Source: Anaerolineae bacterium (GTDB taxonomy: Bacteria > Chloroflexota > Anaerolineae > JAFGEY01). From it: a stretch of 29,682 nucleotides of DNA. The number at the start of each line of letters is the position of its first letter. Position 1 is the stretch's first letter. The stretch lies in NCBI GenBank assembly GCA_016929205.1, contig JAFGJF010000150.1:1-29682 (forward strand), written 5' to 3'. The notes below the pieces were generated by a model that was not told the DNA's origin, made no database searches, and was given only the letters and a program-made list of their open reading frames with translations. Positions 27,478 through 29,682 of this stretch are shown piece by piece. The position numbers and the translations under genes were made by a program.

Positions 27478-29682
27478 ATGAACAGCCAAAAAGCCATGTT
27501 TCACCTGGCAACTGCGCTTGGGTTGGCAATAGGACTGATCATTGTCTTTATGATAGGCTTTGCCTTTATTCCCGTCAGTTATGCCGCACCTGTTCGGCCT
27601 CCTTTAGGGCGCATGGTCCCGCTACAAGACACTTTTATTTCCGACGATATCATCAATGATACAATCTGGACCGCAGCAAACAGCCCATATATCATCATGA
27701 CCGACACGATCGCGATTCGAAACGGAGCGACGCTGACCATTGAACCCGGTGTGGAGATACGGTTTGCAAATAACGCGCAACTGCAAATTGTGGATGGCGC
27801 GCGCGTCTACGCAGTCGGGACCAGCGCCAACCGCATTACTTTCACTTCTAACGCCACAACGCCAGGGCCAGCAAGAGGAGATTGGCTGGGCATCATCGTT
27901 GACGACACCGCCCAATCCTGTACCTTTGAATATACTGTCATTGCCTACGCCAGCACAGGGATCAATATTGGCGTGCAGTTGGGTGTCACCGACACGATTC
28001 GCCATAATATCTTTCACGACAATGGTGACGGCATAACGGGCGGTGCTATCTATGGCTCGCCAGACGGTAGTAACATTTCACAGAACGTTGTGTACGATTG
28101 CTCGGCCGGATTTACGTTCAACAAAGCGTTCGCCAACACCATCTATGGAAATACATTTTACGACATTGATTCCTATGGTATTTGGTTTGCCCGAGGGCTC
28201 AGCACTGGCGGCGATCAAAATGAGATATCGGAAAACGAAATCTATAACTGCGGCAGTGCTGGCATACGGCTAGAAGGCGGTGATCTAAACCAGATCACAA
28301 ACAACGAGATATACGGCAATGGGGAAAGCGGAATCTGGCTGGAGGACGGACTCTACAATTTTATTGGCGACAATGACATTCACGATAATGCAGGAGAAGG
28401 GATCTTGGCCTCGCAGCAACGAGATCTCGAAATCCGAGGAAACGAGATATCGGCCAATGCCACAAGCACTGGTGCTGCTGCCATACATATCGTTGACAGC
28501 CAGCAAGATATAGATGTCGTCGACAACTGGCTGCACGGAAACGGCAGAGGCGCGGGGTACGTCGCCACGTTGTTCGTTGAAACTCCGACAACCGCCCTGG
28601 ATACGCTTACCATCAGTGACAACGTTCTGTGCGATAGCTACGGCGATGGCATCGAGTACGAAGCGAGTCATAACAACGGAACCTTTGCCATTGGTGGCAA
28701 TGCGATTTGTTCAGCTAGTTGCTACGCTGGCCGTTTTGCATTCGATAACAACAGCCTAAACAATATCAGCATTGAAGGAAACTGGTGGGGCACAAATTCG
28801 CCGACGAATTCGATCTTTGATGGTCTGGTCGACTTTGATCCCTGGATCGTCTTTGCGGCAGCCAACACAACCCCTCCGCCATACCCTCCTGACGGCGTGA
28901 CACCCATCCCGATCGCGATCAGCATGATCGGCGGTGGGCAAACCGTGTCCGGCGTTGCCCGAGATATCACGGTCGAAACCAGTGACTCTCATTTCGCCGG
29001 TGGTGGCACAGTGATAAACACGACACTTGATGGCAGCGGCCAGGCCATCGTATCGCTTATCGCGCCTTCGTTCTGCGGCACAGTCGTTCTTACTGCGACC
29101 GATTACTGCGGCACGGTCATTACGCTCCTGGTTTCTTTTGAAGGCCCCGACTTGACCATTGCCAAAACGGCCGGTTCCGCTCAGGTCGAACCCGGTGGCA
29201 CGATCGTCTATACCCTGGATTTTGAAAACCTGAGTGGCATCACCGCCCAGAACGTAGAGATCAGAGATACACTACCCCCGGGCACAACCTTTGACAGCGT
29301 TGTCAGTATGACCCCAGGTTTATCAGGGCCAACCCAGGTCGGAAACGAGTTGATCTGGACCATAGCTTCTCTACCGGTGGGCAGCCCGGGGACTATTGTC
29401 TTTGCCGTCCACGTCGACAGTGCGGCGAGTTGCGGGGCCATGCTCACCAATAACGTCACCATCGACAGCACAACCGGTGACTGCAACCCGGCGGACAATG
29501 CCGACTCGGCCCAGGTGCAAGTCGTCGGTGCCGACCTGACCATTGCCAAGACGACCGCTTCCGCCCAGGTTGGGCCCGGCGGTATCATCGTCTACACCCT
29601 GGACTTTGCCAACCAGAGTGGCATCACCGCTCAGACCGTGACCATCTCGGACACGCTGCCCCCAGGCGTCACCTTTGACAGC
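27478..29682 (+). CDS. Secreted beta-helix / DUF11-repeat surface protein (3' end beyond window)
   Basis: At least 735 residues, open to the window edge. ATG 27478 with AAGGAG at 27465-27470. A signal peptide (about 1-37, ending VSYAA) leads to a right-handed parallel beta-helix (about 60-450) made of NosD/PbH1-type turns such as ISENEIYNCGSAGIRLEGG, ITNNEIYGNGESGIWLEDG and IGDNDIHDNAGEGI. A Pro-rich link (TTPPPYPPDG) and a beta domain with paired Cys (about 475-555) follow. DUF11 repeats then begin at residues 558 and 686 (DLTIAKT...TIVYTLDF), a 128-residue period, and continue past the end. The design fits a large cell-surface adhesin or polysaccharide-binding protein. No catalytic residue can be assigned. 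Confidence 0.88.
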   Translation, partial: MNSQKAMFHLATALGLAIGLIIVFMIGFAFIPVSYAAPVRPPLGRMVPLQDTFISDDIINDTIWTAANSPYIIMTDTIAIRNGATLTIEPGVEIRFANNAQLQIVDGARVYAVGTSANRITFTSNATTPGPARGDWLGIIVDDTAQSCTFEYTVIAYASTGINIGVQLGVTDTIRHNIFHDNGDGITGGAIYGSPDGSNISQNVVYDCSAGFTFNKAFANTIYGNTFYDIDSYGIWFARGLSTGGDQNEISENEIYNCGSAGIRLEGGDLNQITNNEIYGNGESGIWLEDGLYNFIGDNDIHDNAGEGILASQQRDLEIRGNEISANATSTGAAAIHIVDSQQDIDVVDNWLHGNGRGAGYVATLFVETPTTALDTLTISDNVLCDSYGDGIEYEASHNNGTFAIGGNAICSASCYAGRFAFDNNSLNNISIEGNWWGTNSPTNSIFDGLVDFDPWIVFAAANTTPPPYPPDGVTPIPIAISMIGGGQTVSGVARDITVETSDSHFAGGGTVINTTLDGSGQAIVSLIAPSFCGTVVLTATDYCGTVITLLVSFEGPDLTIAKTAGSAQVEPGGTIVYTLDFENLSGITAQNVEIRDTLPPGTTFDSVVSMTPGLSGPTQVGNELIWTIASLPVGSPGTIVFAVHVDSAASCGAMLTNNVTIDSTTGDCNPADNADSAQVQVVGADLTIAKTTASAQVGPGGIIVYTLDFANQSGITAQTVTISDTLPPGVTFDS
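29149..29682 (+). repeat. Tandem DUF11 repeats in DNA, 384-bp period
   Basis: The stretch from 29149 recurs at 29533, exactly 384 bp (128 codons) later, in frame. The first 150 bases of the units are closely similar at the DNA level (for example CATTGCCAA and TTTGACAGC conserved), while the second half of the unit cannot be compared because the window ends. Recent copying within the gene is likely, and unit number may vary between strains. Confidence 0.85.

Noticed and set aside
28300..28700. CRISPR-like or short tandem repeats in the beta-helix gene
   Set aside because: The repetition is at protein level (N-x-I-x-x-N turns of a parallel beta-helix); the DNA units are not identical and have no spacer pattern.

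Overview
The window looks like chromosomal DNA of a bacterium, most likely a member of the Chloroflexota (Anaerolineae/Caldilineae-like). That placement is an inference from the gene content: a 48-residue Flp-type pilin with a G/XXXXEY processing site, a VIT-VWA surface protein, DUF11-repeat and beta-helix secreted proteins, a DUF2723 glycosyltransferase, a kinase-FHA-tubulin-like operon and a DtxR-FeoA-FeoB-FeoC iron operon. Base composition is balanced, coding density is high, and starts are ATG, GTG or TTG, usually with clear Shine-Dalgarno sites. I saw no rRNA, tRNA, CRISPR array, transposase or integrase.

Layout. 1-4739 (+): the frameshifted tail of an unknown gene, an orphan dipeptide-type ABC permease flanked by direct repeats, a carboxymuconolactone-decarboxylase-like protein, an HD hydrolase, an MBL-fold hydrolase, a small glycine-rich membrane protein and an MraY-like phosphosugar transferase. 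4751-10608 (+): a short vestige of a beta-galactosidase start, a DUF2723 membrane glycosyltransferase, a complete GH2 beta-galactosidase and an FmdA/AmdA-type amidase, ended by a strong terminator. 10696-14123 (+): a consensus sigma70-type promoter with paired DtxR-like operators driving an overlapping dtxR-feoA-feoB-feoC operon for ferrous iron uptake, followed by a 15-codon micro-ORF with a perfect Shine-Dalgarno. 14304-16244 (+): a cytoplasmic REC-GAF-PAS-histidine kinase. 21027-16248 (-): an operon of a membrane Ser/Thr kinase, a four-TM/zinc-ribbon/FHA protein and a 949-residue tubulin-like membrane protein, converging on the histidine kinase gene with a 3-nt gap. 21256-22105 (+): a Trm112-like zinc protein and a GNAT acetyltransferase. 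24095-22115 (-): an RlmD-type rRNA methyltransferase and an unknown membrane protein. 24253-end (+): surface functions, namely the Flp pilin, a VIT-VWA protein and a beta-helix/DUF11 adhesin-like protein running off the end.

The points most worth a second look are as follows. (1) Three partial gene-duplication scars occur in one window: direct repeats around the ABC permease, a beta-galactosidase N-terminal tip in front of the DUF2723 gene, and a duplicated pilin tail plus terminator. In two of them an unrelated gene sits between the 5' tip of a gene and its full copy. (2) The kinase-FHA-tubulin-like operon has a kinase with an altered catalytic loop and a tubulin-like protein that seems to have lost its nucleotide-binding loop. 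(3) A 20-bp element with 11-bp-spaced GTAAA repeats is present, inverted, in two intergenic regions 10 kb apart. (4) A minus-strand terminator below the histidine kinase gene suggests the kinase operon may be transcribed antisense across the whole histidine kinase gene.
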